29,106 nucleotides of DNA from DATLYT01 sp035574455. Its GTDB lineage: Bacteria > Bacteroidota > Ignavibacteria > UBA10030. Every line of letters starts with the position of its first letter. Position 1 is the stretch's first letter. The position numbers and the translations under genes were made by a program. The DNA lies in the NCBI GenBank assembly GCA_035574455.1, contig DATLYT010000196.1:1-29106 (forward strand), given 5' to 3'. This document shows positions 8,368 through 15,930 of the stretch, in pieces. The notes beneath the pieces were generated by a model that saw only the letters and a program-made list of their open reading frames with translations, ran no database searches and was not told the DNA's origin.

Positions 8368-9216
8368 CTACGAGGATTGTGTCAATCGGAGTAGATGTTT
8401 CTTCACCAGGTCGAGATTTTCATCCAAAAAATGTCGTGAAAAACGTCGCGCGCGCTGAACCTCGGATGTCTCGATATCCACCACCATCAAGTCTTCTTTG
8501 AACAGCGGCGCTTGTTTGATCGGATTGCCGAACGGATCGACGGCAAGCGAGCCACCCCAAAAGTTGACGCCGTCTTCAAATCCAACACGATTGGCAAAGA
8601 GGACGTACGTGCTGAGCAATCTCGCGTACACACGCTGATGCTCATGGTTCACTCTCGCATTGTCGAGTTCCGGATTATCCCCCGCGATGCGCGTAGGGCT
8701 TGCGGTTAAACAAAGCAACACTTCCGCTCCGTCGATCGCGAGCAGATACGGAAGCGAAAGATGCCAACAATCTTCGCAGATGAGCATCCCCAGCCGACCG
8801 ACTTTCGAGCTTACGGCGCGCACATCCTGTCCGGCTCGGAAATAACGTCCCTCCTCGAACATGCCGTACGTCGGGGGGTAGATTTTCCGATGGATATGTT
8901 TCACTTCGCCATCCTCAAAAAACACGGCGGAATTATATATTCCATGGTCTTCCCCACTCTCCGCTATACCGGCGACAATCGAAATCGACCTACTCGCTTG
9001 TTTCAGGGGGTCGAGAAGGCGGGACGTTCGAACATCCACCGCCGTATCCCATGCAAGATCACGCAGGGAATAACCGGAGAGACTCAATTCAGGAAAAAGA
9101 ATCAACTGCGCGCCTTCTGTCCGGGCTCGGTCGATAAATTCCAGATGATGACGAATGTTCCCCTCCACATCGCCCACCCGAGAATCTGTTTGTGCTATGG
9201 CTGCTCGAAAACTCAT
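8368..9216 (-). CDS. Carbon-nitrogen hydrolase (nitrilase superfamily amidohydrolase)
   Basis: 282 residues, a complete single nitrilase domain. The catalytic triad is in place: Glu43 in LFPELSLSGY, Lys111 in HRKIYPPTYG and Cys147 in LICEDCWH. The CEDCWH and RKIYPPTYGMFEEGRYF blocks resemble the glutaminase half of glutamine-dependent NAD synthetase and the predicted amidohydrolases next to it in the superfamily, so a stand-alone amidase acting on small amides is likely. No NAD synthetase domain is fused or adjacent. It begins 6 bases after the second response regulator and is the last gene of that operon. The substrate is unknown; its link to the two-component genes is only position. Confidence 0.9.
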   Translation of the reverse strand: MSFRAAIAQTDSRVGDVEGNIRHHLEFIDRARTEGAQLILFPELSLSGYSLRDLAWDTAVDVRTSRLLDPLKQASRSISIVAGIAESGEDHGIYNSAVFFEDGEVKHIHRKIYPPTYGMFEEGRYFRAGQDVRAVSSKVGRLGMLICEDCWHLSLPYLLAIDGAEVLLCLTASPTRIAGDNPELDNARVNHEHQRVYARLLSTYVLFANRVGFEDGVNFWGGSLAVDPFGNPIKQAPLFKEDLMVVDIETSEVQRARRFSRHFLDENLDLVKKHLLRLTQSS

Positions 9217-9222
9217 GACTCT

Positions 9223-9921
9223 TCAGCTCTTGTGAACCTCGACTTTCGAGAGGTCGATCATCTTGACATCTTTAATATATTGGACCGTCTTATCCTCTTT
9301 CAAGTTCTGTAACTTATGCATTGTCGTTTCTATCCGGTTGACATTGTCCCTGATGATCGAAAGATATTTCGCTACTTTTTCAATCTGGGTTTTGGTACTG
9401 AGTTGATCGACAATACTTTTCATCCCTTCGAGGGGCGTCGAGATTTGACGCACGATGCCGGCTACCATCTCCTGCATCACTTCCAGTCGCTTCTTCCGAA
9501 TTTCCAGTTCTGCGATCTCCCGCTCAAGTTTTTTCTTCTCAACGACGCTGAGAATCGTTTTCGGAAGGATGGGTGTTGCAATTTCCTCTTTCACTAAATA
9601 ATCCCGCACGCCGAGCTTCATCACTTCGACGGCGATATTCATATCTTTATTCACGGTGAGAAAAACAACCGGGACATCGATCTTTTCATTGCGGAGAGTC
9701 TGCGTCACTTCCAAGCCGTTCATACCGGGCAGAAAGTAATCCATGAGGACAACATCGATGGTGGGGATGCTTTTAATCGCTTCGATCGCCTCTTTGCCGT
9801 TATCCTTCCACAGGACATCAAACCTGGCTTCTTCTGCTTTGTTGAGATAGAGACGAACAAGTTTGGCGAAGTCCGCATTGTCCTCGACAAGCATGACTTG
9901 AATTGAGCCGTCTTCTGTCAT
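9223..9921 (-). CDS. Response regulator: receiver domain plus coiled coil and degenerate H-box helices
   Basis: 232 residues. Residues 1-125 are a complete receiver domain: acidic pair Glu13/Asp14, phosphoacceptor Asp61 in LMDYFLPGMNG, Thr89 and Lys111. A basic/acidic coiled coil follows at about 128-150. Residues 152-170 read MVAGIVRQISTPLEGMKSI, which lines up with the histidine-kinase dimerisation motif (GIAHEINTPL type) with Arg158 in place of the phospho-histidine. About 70 helical residues follow and there is no ATPase domain, so it cannot be a kinase. I infer a phospho-regulated dimeriser that may dock on a kinase. Its ATG overlaps the stop of the preceding regulator (ATGA). Confidence 0.9.
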   Translation of the reverse strand: MTEDGSIQVMLVEDNADFAKLVRLYLNKAEEARFDVLWKDNGKEAIEAIKSIPTIDVVLMDYFLPGMNGLEVTQTLRNEKIDVPVVFLTVNKDMNIAVEVMKLGVRDYLVKEEIATPILPKTILSVVEKKKLEREIAELEIRKKRLEVMQEMVAGIVRQISTPLEGMKSIVDQLSTKTQIEKVAKYLSIIRDNVNRIETTMHKLQNLKEDKTVQYIKDVKMIDLSKVEVHKS

Positions 9922-10367
9922 GGCGTTTGTTTCCTCGAAGGTAGTTGAGCGATGGAAGACCAGTAGTCAAGCACGGTCTTCAACGCCGGTGTAAGCTGAT
10001 TCAGCAGCAACGACTTGCTGATGTACGTGTTTGCACCTAGGAAATAGGCTTGTTGAACGTCTTCCTCACGGTCGGAACTGCTCAAGACCACCACCGGTAT
10101 CGACTTCGAAGCATCATCGGACTTTAGTGTTCGCAAGACCTCCCGGCCATCGATTTTCGGCAAGTTGAGGTCAAGCAGAATTAAGTCCGGCTTGAAGATC
10201 GATTCCCGTACCGCCGATGCAATATAGTTGAGCGCCATCTGTGGGTCGGCAAAAAACGTCAGCCGATCCCGGCGTTCATTCTGATCGAACGCCCATTTGA
10301 GGATGCGGGCGTGATCCTGATTATCCTCAATGATTACAATATTCAACGCCGTCGTGGTGAATGCCAT
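9918..10367 (-). CDS. Single-domain response regulator (Rcp1/CheY-like)
   Basis: 149 residues containing only a receiver domain. Key residues: Glu14/Asp15, phosphoacceptor Asp66 in LILLDLNLPKIDG, the Ser96-98 stretch and Lys118 in YISK. The NLPKIDGREVL block and the inserted segment before beta3 are typical of the Rcp1 group, small regulators that pair with phytochrome-like kinases. It starts 9 bases after the histidine kinase and overlaps the next regulator by four bases, so kinase and both regulators are almost certainly made together. With no output domain, it probably acts as a phosphate carrier or by protein contact. The most likely phosphodonor is the kinase at 10377-12623. Confidence 0.93.
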   Translation of the reverse strand: MAFTTTALNIVIIEDNQDHARILKWAFDQNERRDRLTFFADPQMALNYIASAVRESIFKPDLILLDLNLPKIDGREVLRTLKSDDASKSIPVVVLSSSDREEDVQQAYFLGANTYISKSLLLNQLTPALKTVLDYWSSIAQLPSRKQTP

Positions 10368-10376
10368 CGCGCGATC

Positions 10377-12623
10377 CTACGACGATGGTAGCGTAAAATA
10401 AAATGTCGACCCCATGCCCGGAGAGGAGTCTACCCAGATACGTCCGCCATGCGCCTCGATGATTTTCTTGGTAATCGTCAATCCCGCACCCGTCCCCTCG
10501 TACTCCTCTCGCTTATGCAGGCGCTGAAAGATCAAAAAGATTTTTTCGTGATACTCCGGCGGAATGCCAATGCCATTATCCCGCACGAAAAAGATAGGGC
10601 TTTCGGCAGGTCGTACACCAACCTCGACCACAGGAATGGCTTTGTCGCAAAACTTCAGGGCATTGGAGATCAAATTCCGGAAAATCACTTTGACGTAAGG
10701 CTCTGCACTCACGACCTTCGGGAGATTCTCGGCCACAACGATCTGTGCCTTGCGCTCCTGAATACTAAACTGTAACTCCTGGATGACTTCGGCAATGAGC
10801 TTGTTGAGATCGATTTCATGTTTCACTTCTGAGAGCTTGCCGACACGCGACAGTTGGAGGAGATCTTCAATCAGCCGTTTCATGTGAGTACAGGCATCCA
10901 GAATAGAGCGCAAGAACTGCTGGCCTGTCTCATCGAACGTTTCTCCGTATTCATCTTTCAAAATCTTGACGTATCCTTCAACGCTAATCAATGGCTCTTT
11001 GAGGTCGTGGGAAACGACGTAGGTAAAATCATCAAGCTCTTTGTTGCGCGCTTCGATTTCCTGCGATTTTTCTATGGTTTCTCGGTAGAGCTTGACCTTC
11101 TCAATGGCGATTGCCACGACGCTGGCAATGCTTTCCAGCAGTGCAAGACGGTCGGCCGAATATGCATTCCGCTCAGAGGATTGTGCGGATAAGACCCCAA
11201 TAATCCGGTCTTTCGAAAACATCGGAACATACATGAGCGAGGACAACGGTTTTGGGAGGCTACCGAACGGAAAATACGAAGACAACGGTTTCTGGTTCGT
11301 CCCGTGTTCTAACATCGATTCGTGCGACGCGACCACTTTCGCAATGACTGGTGCCTCCTCCAGGGGAATTGGTGTCGCCGTCTGTTCATGCTCCCCTTCT
11401 TGACCGTTCAAACTCTCGACGACAAAAATCGGCCGCACCACGTTTTTGTTTTCTTCATACAACGTGATGAAGAAAGCATCCACCGGGATCACACGCTTTA
11501 CTTGTTGGTAGGTCTTGACCCCGATTTCGTGCAAATCCCAAGTTTCCGTGAGAGCGCGACTGAGTTCATACAGCACCTGCAGTCGTTGCACTTGCTGGGA
11601 CAGCTCGCGTTGCGCCTGTTGTCGCTCGGAGATGTCACGCGCAATATTGACCATGAGTGCAGGCTCGCCGGTTGTCTTTCGCAGAAGCGTCGTGCTCATA
11701 CTTACGGCTATCTGGGAACCATCTTTCCGACGCCAGGTGATGTCAAAGTCCTTCAAGAAACTGTTTTCTCTGAGTCGTTCAAGCCAGCGGATATAGCTCC
11801 GAAGATCCTCATCCGGCACCCACGGATAGGGAATTCCCATACCAAAAACCTCGCGCCGCTGATAACCCGTCAGTCGTTCAAATCCCTCGTTCACATCGAG
11901 CACCTTGCCCTGCAGGTCCGTGATCACCAAGGCATCGACCATTGAATTGACGACGTTCCGAAAGAGCCGCTCCGAATCAACCAGTCTCGTTTCGAGCTGC
12001 TTTTGGTCGGTGATGTCGCTGACAAACACGCTCACGGCAGGCTGACCTTCGTAGATGCAAAGCGACAGTGAGCACTCCACGTTCACCTTCGATCCGTCTG
12101 TGCGTTGCATCTTCATCTCAAATTTCGAGGGAATGGCTTCACCCCGCAACTTGCGCTGTTCCAACAACTGATAGGACCGTTGCGACCCCTCTTCGATGAA
12201 GTGGGTTATCGGTTTCGTTTCGATGTCGGAAGCCGACCGGTAGCCAAGCATTTTCGCAAACGTGGGATTGACGAGAACGAGCTTGCCTTGCTGTACGATG
12301 CCGATCCCGTAGGGCGCATGCTGGACCAAGAAATCGTACGGGCCCTCCCTGTGGATGGTTTCAACTGGAACAAACTCTGTTAAATATCGCACAGACTGCT
12401 TTGGACGTTTCGGTGAATCCTTCCGAGGAGTTTCTGATGACCCTTTCGCATTGAGCCGATTAGCGTTTTTTCGACTTTTGCCCAACGCTTGCTTCTTCTG
12501 GTGAAGGTGAGACGACTTCTGCCCTCGTCGCTTCTGTCCTTGTCGGCCGTTGCGCGCATTGGTTGTCCCGCGTTTGCCGACAGCGTGTTTCGTCAAGGAA
12601 TATGTCGTCCCAGTTTTCTTCAC
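10377..12623 (-). CDS. Cytosolic PAS-PAS-GAF hybrid-sensor histidine kinase with a basic N-terminal tail
   Basis: 748 residues from GTG 12623, which overlaps the aroF stop as GTGA; no ATG is available. Order of parts: basic tail 1-80 (24 Lys/Arg against 2 acidic residues), PAS at about 96-210 and 220-335, GAF at about 345-512, then the phytochrome-type dimerisation helix FTYVVSHDLKEPL with His539, N-box Asn650/Asn654 in FRNLISNALKF, G1 DNGIGIP at 682-688 and G2 GTGAGLTI at 710-717. No membrane segment is seen, so it senses a cytoplasmic cue, possibly redox, ligand or light through PAS or GAF; no chromophore cysteine is evident. Its partners are the two regulators immediately downstream. Confidence 0.94.
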   Translation of the reverse strand: MKKTGTTYSLTKHAVGKRGTTNARNGRQGQKRRGQKSSHLHQKKQALGKSRKNANRLNAKGSSETPRKDSPKRPKQSVRYLTEFVPVETIHREGPYDFLVQHAPYGIGIVQQGKLVLVNPTFAKMLGYRSASDIETKPITHFIEEGSQRSYQLLEQRKLRGEAIPSKFEMKMQRTDGSKVNVECSLSLCIYEGQPAVSVFVSDITDQKQLETRLVDSERLFRNVVNSMVDALVITDLQGKVLDVNEGFERLTGYQRREVFGMGIPYPWVPDEDLRSYIRWLERLRENSFLKDFDITWRRKDGSQIAVSMSTTLLRKTTGEPALMVNIARDISERQQAQRELSQQVQRLQVLYELSRALTETWDLHEIGVKTYQQVKRVIPVDAFFITLYEENKNVVRPIFVVESLNGQEGEHEQTATPIPLEEAPVIAKVVASHESMLEHGTNQKPLSSYFPFGSLPKPLSSLMYVPMFSKDRIIGVLSAQSSERNAYSADRLALLESIASVVAIAIEKVKLYRETIEKSQEIEARNKELDDFTYVVSHDLKEPLISVEGYVKILKDEYGETFDETGQQFLRSILDACTHMKRLIEDLLQLSRVGKLSEVKHEIDLNKLIAEVIQELQFSIQERKAQIVVAENLPKVVSAEPYVKVIFRNLISNALKFCDKAIPVVEVGVRPAESPIFFVRDNGIGIPPEYHEKIFLIFQRLHKREEYEGTGAGLTITKKIIEAHGGRIWVDSSPGMGSTFYFTLPSS

Positions 12624-13660
12624 GTCATCACGATGGGAGAAGGTTCCGGAATTCGCCGTTGGAGAACCGGTGCAAGTTGTCTCAGTCGTTCGAGCAGGAG
12701 GCGGAGCTTATCCGGTCGCAATGACTGGAATCCGTCCGAGAGTGCTGCTTCGGGATTCGGATGCACTTCAATCATCAAGCCATCTGCTCCGGCAACGACG
12801 GCCGCCTGCGCCATCGGGAGGACAAGATCCCACGCACCGGTGCCATGGCTTGGGTCGACGATGATCGGCAAATGAGAGAGCTTCTTGACGACAGGCACAG
12901 CGTTCAGGTCGAGGGTATTGCGCGTGTACGTCTCGAACGTCCGAATGCCGCGTTCACAGAGAATGATGTTATAGTTCCCTTTCGATGCGATGTATTCTGC
13001 TGCCATGAGCAGTTCCTCAATCGTTGCCGATAAGCCACGTTTGAGGAGGACGGGGCGTTTCACCTCTCCTAATCGTTCTAAGAGCGAAAAATTGTACATG
13101 TTTCTCGCGCCGACTTGAAGAATGTCCGAATGCTCAGCAACCGCTGGAAGCGTTTCCGTATCCTTCACCTCTGTCACAATGTACATCCCAGTCTTGTCTG
13201 CCGCCTCACGAAGATACTCCAAACCCTCCAACTTCAGCCCCTGAAACGCGTACGGCGAGGTGCGCGGCTTGAAAGCCCCTCCCCGCAGGAATCGTACACC
13301 CATCTCGCGCAGCACTTCGGCAATTTCCAGGATTTGCGTGCGGCTTTCCACAGAACACGGTCCGGCAATCACCGTAAGCGTCTGGCCACCAATTTCTTCA
13401 TCCCCAACGCGCACAATGGTATTTTCGGGCTTCACCTCACGGCTGACGAGCTTGAATGGTTTAGAAACGGGAACGGCATCCAGCACGCCGTTCATGCTGA
13501 GGAAGAGGTCAGGATCCAACCGGCCTTTATTGCCGGTAATGCCAATGGCCACACGTTGTGCACCGGGTATTTCGTGTGGCACATACCCCAGCGTGCGGAT
13601 TTTCTCTTTGACACGCTCGATGTCATCCGTTGTCGCTTCTTGTTTCATCAAAACGAGCAT
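12620..13660 (-). CDS. aroF: 3-deoxy-7-phosphoheptulonate (DAHP) synthase, type I-beta with N-terminal regulatory domain
   Basis: 346 residues. It condenses phosphoenolpyruvate and erythrose 4-phosphate, the first step of the shikimate pathway. Residues 1-70 form the ferredoxin-like regulatory domain known from the Thermotoga-type enzyme, where aromatic amino acids bind. The barrel shows AGPCSVES at 99-106, KPRTSPYAF at 131-139, KRGL at 207-210, RTFETYTRNTLD and VDPSHGTG at 268-275, all standard for the I-beta class. A ribosome site AGAAGG lies 7 bases before the ATG, and the CapA-like gene ends 11 bases upstream. Unusually it is translationally coupled to a histidine kinase downstream (GTGA overlap). 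Symbol by class; aroG or aroA(G) would be equally fair. Confidence 0.95.
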   Translation of the reverse strand: MLVLMKQEATTDDIERVKEKIRTLGYVPHEIPGAQRVAIGITGNKGRLDPDLFLSMNGVLDAVPVSKPFKLVSREVKPENTIVRVGDEEIGGQTLTVIAGPCSVESRTQILEIAEVLREMGVRFLRGGAFKPRTSPYAFQGLKLEGLEYLREAADKTGMYIVTEVKDTETLPAVAEHSDILQVGARNMYNFSLLERLGEVKRPVLLKRGLSATIEELLMAAEYIASKGNYNIILCERGIRTFETYTRNTLDLNAVPVVKKLSHLPIIVDPSHGTGAWDLVLPMAQAAVVAGADGLMIEVHPNPEAALSDGFQSLRPDKLRLLLERLRQLAPVLQRRIPEPSPIVMT

Positions 13661-13671
13661 ATCGTGCCTTC

Positions 13672-14655
13672 TTATTCGGTGACTTCAAGAGCAATCGGAA
13701 ACGGCTCACGAAACATTGCTGACCGTTGTTGTACGAGGTCTTTGACTCGTTTCGCGGTGCGTTCATCAGCCAGGTGCGGTTGCCACTCCTGTACAAAGAC
13801 CGGCACCAGCGTAATCTGAGGTCGGCCAGCCGACAGCACAACCTTCAGGACGGCGGTCTCATAGGTGTGTCGGAAATTTCCGCCAAAGACAAAATTGCCC
13901 AAAGAATAGGCGATCGTTGCACCGTTGTATCGCTCCATTCCCTGGAGAACATGGGGATGATGCCCAACGATGAGATCGGCACCGGCATCAACAACACGAT
14001 GGGCGAGCCGGATTTGTTCTTCATCGGGCTGATCGGCTAATTCCACTCCCCAGTGAAAGTTGACAACAAGAAAATCAACCTGCGGTTTTAACTTTCGGAC
14101 ATCAGCAACAATGTGCTGTTCAACCCTCGGCGCTACTCCGGCACTCTTTGCTGTAGCTGAGAATCGTCCATAGCCGTGATAGCCCAAAAAGCCAACCCTC
14201 CATCCTTTCAGCTCAACGATACGTGGTTTCCGCGCTTCATCAAGATTTTTTCCAATGCCCACGTATCCGATTCCGACGGAATCTAAATAGTGCATCGTGT
14301 CATACAAACCGCGCAAACCGAAATCTGCAACGTGATTATTTGCTGCGTTGACCATGGTAATCCCCGCATGCTGTAACGTCCGCAGGTACTTAGGATGCAT
14401 TTTGAAATTGAATTCTTTGGGGATACTGGACGACGATGTCGTAATGGGGTGTTCAAGGTTCACCATGAACAGGTCGTACGGTCGGACATCCCATCTACGA
14501 AACAGGTATTCGGGATCTTTGCCCGCCACACGGTCGATATGACGGTCCAGCGTAACGTCACCGGCAAACAGCAGCACCACTGGCTCTTTGGGCTGGGCTA
14601 ACAAGAACGACCAGAGAAAGAGCTGTGCAAGAAAAAGTCGCGGAAAGAAATTCAT
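13672..14655 (-). CDS. CapA family protein (PGA_cap, metallophosphoesterase-like), copy 2
   Basis: 327 residues with an N-terminal signal peptide (MNFFPR, hydrophobic to about residue 20). The same ordered motifs as copy 1 are present: AGDVTLDR at 31-38, NLEHP at 66-70, ANNH at 105-108, HWG at 201-203, GHHPH at 231-235 and YSLGNFVFGG. It is clearly a paralogue but diverged outside the motifs, for example NLEHP in place of NLES and HWG in place of HGG. It is the first gene of the aroF/two-component operon, behind a promoter-like sequence at 14680-14708. No capsule genes accompany it. Function is unknown beyond a likely exported metal-dependent hydrolase. Confidence 0.88.
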   Translation of the reverse strand: MNFFPRLFLAQLFLWSFLLAQPKEPVVLLFAGDVTLDRHIDRVAGKDPEYLFRRWDVRPYDLFMVNLEHPITTSSSSIPKEFNFKMHPKYLRTLQHAGITMVNAANNHVADFGLRGLYDTMHYLDSVGIGYVGIGKNLDEARKPRIVELKGWRVGFLGYHGYGRFSATAKSAGVAPRVEQHIVADVRKLKPQVDFLVVNFHWGVELADQPDEEQIRLAHRVVDAGADLIVGHHPHVLQGMERYNGATIAYSLGNFVFGGNFRHTYETAVLKVVLSAGRPQITLVPVFVQEWQPHLADERTAKRVKDLVQQRSAMFREPFPIALEVTE

Positions 14656-14679
14656 GGATTTCTCATGACCATCGGGTAG

Positions 14680-14708
14680 ATGTTAGCAAAAGTTCGTGCC
14701 AAAAACAA
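14680..14708 (-). promoter_or_regulatory. Sigma-70-like promoter for the capA2-aroF-kinase operon
   Basis: Minus strand TTGTTT (14703-14708), 17-base spacer, TAACAT (14680-14685), with TGC before the -10. Start would be near 14673, giving an 18-base leader to the ATG at 14655. The spacer end TTTTGCTAA matches that of the htpX promoter. The -35 box lies inside the loop of the inverted repeat at 14695-14714. Confidence 0.45.
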
Positions 14709-14714
14709 GGCACG
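14695..14714. repeat. Inverted repeat CGTGCC-N8-GGCACG over the -35 box
   Basis: Perfect 6-base arms at 14695-14700 and 14709-14714 with an 8-base A/T-rich centre that contains the proposed -35 hexamer of the downstream operon. It could be an operator for a dimeric repressor, or a small hairpin at the tail of the upstream transcript after the terminator at 14735-14763. The sequence alone does not decide. Confidence 0.4.
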
Positions 14715-14734
14715 GGAACTCACCTACAAACGAA

Positions 14735-14763
14735 AAAGGCATCCCCGTTCTGGAGATGCCTTT
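14735..14763 (-). terminator. Intrinsic terminator after the acyl-CoA dehydrogenase gene (bidirectional)
   Basis: Nine-base stem AAAGGCATC (14735-14743) with GATGCCTTT (14755-14763), 11-base loop that can pair two more G-C pairs. On the minus strand the stem is followed by TTTTTCG, and it starts 20 bases after the acyl-CoA dehydrogenase stop. On the plus strand it is followed by a T-run at 14761-14770, so it can work in both directions. Confidence 0.8.
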
Positions 14764-14782
14764 GTTTTTTCTGAAGCTCTGG

Positions 14783-15922
14783 TTAGTGAAGCAACCCGCG
14801 AGAGATGACAATACGCTGAATCTCCGACGTCCCTTCGTAGATCTCCGTGATCTTGGCGTCGCGCAAAAAGCGTTCGACGTGATACTCCTTCATGTAACCG
14901 TACCCACCATGAATCTGGATCGCCTCCAGCGCGGAAGCTACGGAAACCTTCGAAGCATACAACTTCGCCATCGCCGCTGCCATCACGTAGTCCTCGCCCT
15001 TGTCCTTGAGATACGCGGCACGCAAGGTAAGCATGCGGGCAGCCTCAATCTGTGTTGCCATGTCGGCAAGTTTGAACTGAATCGCTTGAAAATCGGCAAT
15101 CGGGTGGCCGAACGCTTTTCGTGTCTTGCTGTACTTGAGTGCGGCATCAAGCGAGCCTTGCGCTATTCCCAATGCCTGAGCGGCAATACCGATGCGTCCT
15201 CCGTCAAGTGTCTTCAGGGCAAATTTTATCCCAAATCCTTCTTCTTTGATCAAGTTCTCTGCCGGGACAACACAATCGGTAAACGCGAGCGAAACGGTAT
15301 CCGAGCTGCGGATGCCGAGCTTTTTCTCTTTTTTGGCAATCGTGAAGCCGGGGAAGGTCTTCTCCACAATGAATGCACTCACGCCTTTGTGTCCTTTGGA
15401 ACGGTCGGTCGTTGCCATAACGAGCACAACGTCGGCATTCGCACCGTTGGTGATGAAATTCTTCGTCCCGTTGAGAATGTAGGTGTCGCCTTTTTTTTCT
15501 GCCGTCGTGCGCTGATTCGTCGCGTCGCTGCCTGCCTCAGGCTCCGAAAGAGCAAAGGCTCCTAACATTTTGCCCGTGGCAAGGTCGCGAAGGTACTTCT
15601 CCTTTTGGTACTCTGTGCCGTACATCTCAAGACCCCAGCAGACAAGCGAGTTGTTGACCGACATGATGACACCTGCTGAGGCATCAACTTTCGAGATCTC
15701 CTCAAGGGCAAGAACATACGAGACGGTATCGAGACCGGCACCGCCACATTGTTCCGACACCATCATACCCATAAACCCCAACTCGCCCATCTTCTTCACC
15801 GCCTCGTGTGGAAACTCTTCTTTTTCATCACGCTCGAGAATCGTCGGAAGTAATTCCGTCTCGGCAAATTGCCGCGCCGTTTCTTTAATCATCAATTGCG
15901 TTTCATTGAAATCGAAGTTCAT
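14783..15922 (-). CDS. Acyl-CoA dehydrogenase (short/medium-chain, butyryl-CoA dehydrogenase-like)
   Basis: 379 residues, the normal length. This FAD enzyme oxidises acyl-CoA to enoyl-CoA. Visible marks: FALSEPEAGSD (flavin and substrate binding), NGTKNFITNG, the FGHPIADFQAIQFKLADM block and the C-terminal IYEGTSEIQRI with Glu363 as the probable catalytic base, placed as in short-chain and medium-chain enzymes rather than isovaleryl-CoA dehydrogenase. It starts 8 bases after the 3-hydroxyacyl-CoA dehydrogenase and is followed by a terminator. No electron-transfer flavoprotein genes are in the window. Together with thiolase and hydroxyacyl-CoA dehydrogenase it makes three of the four steps of beta-oxidation or of the reverse butyrate route. 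Confidence 0.95.
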   Translation of the reverse strand: MNFDFNETQLMIKETARQFAETELLPTILERDEKEEFPHEAVKKMGELGFMGMMVSEQCGGAGLDTVSYVLALEEISKVDASAGVIMSVNNSLVCWGLEMYGTEYQKEKYLRDLATGKMLGAFALSEPEAGSDATNQRTTAEKKGDTYILNGTKNFITNGANADVVLVMATTDRSKGHKGVSAFIVEKTFPGFTIAKKEKKLGIRSSDTVSLAFTDCVVPAENLIKEEGFGIKFALKTLDGGRIGIAAQALGIAQGSLDAALKYSKTRKAFGHPIADFQAIQFKLADMATQIEAARMLTLRAAYLKDKGEDYVMAAAMAKLYASKVSVASALEAIQIHGGYGYMKEYHVERFLRDAKITEIYEGTSEIQRIVISRGLLH

Positions 15923-15930
15923 AGGATTAT

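Noticed and set aside
9223..9921. Hybrid histidine kinase
   Set aside because: The H-box histidine is replaced by Arg and there is no ATPase domain.
14696..15565. 289-codon open frame on the plus strand
   Set aside because: Antisense to the acyl-CoA dehydrogenase gene and runs through the terminator; no ribosome site or domain.
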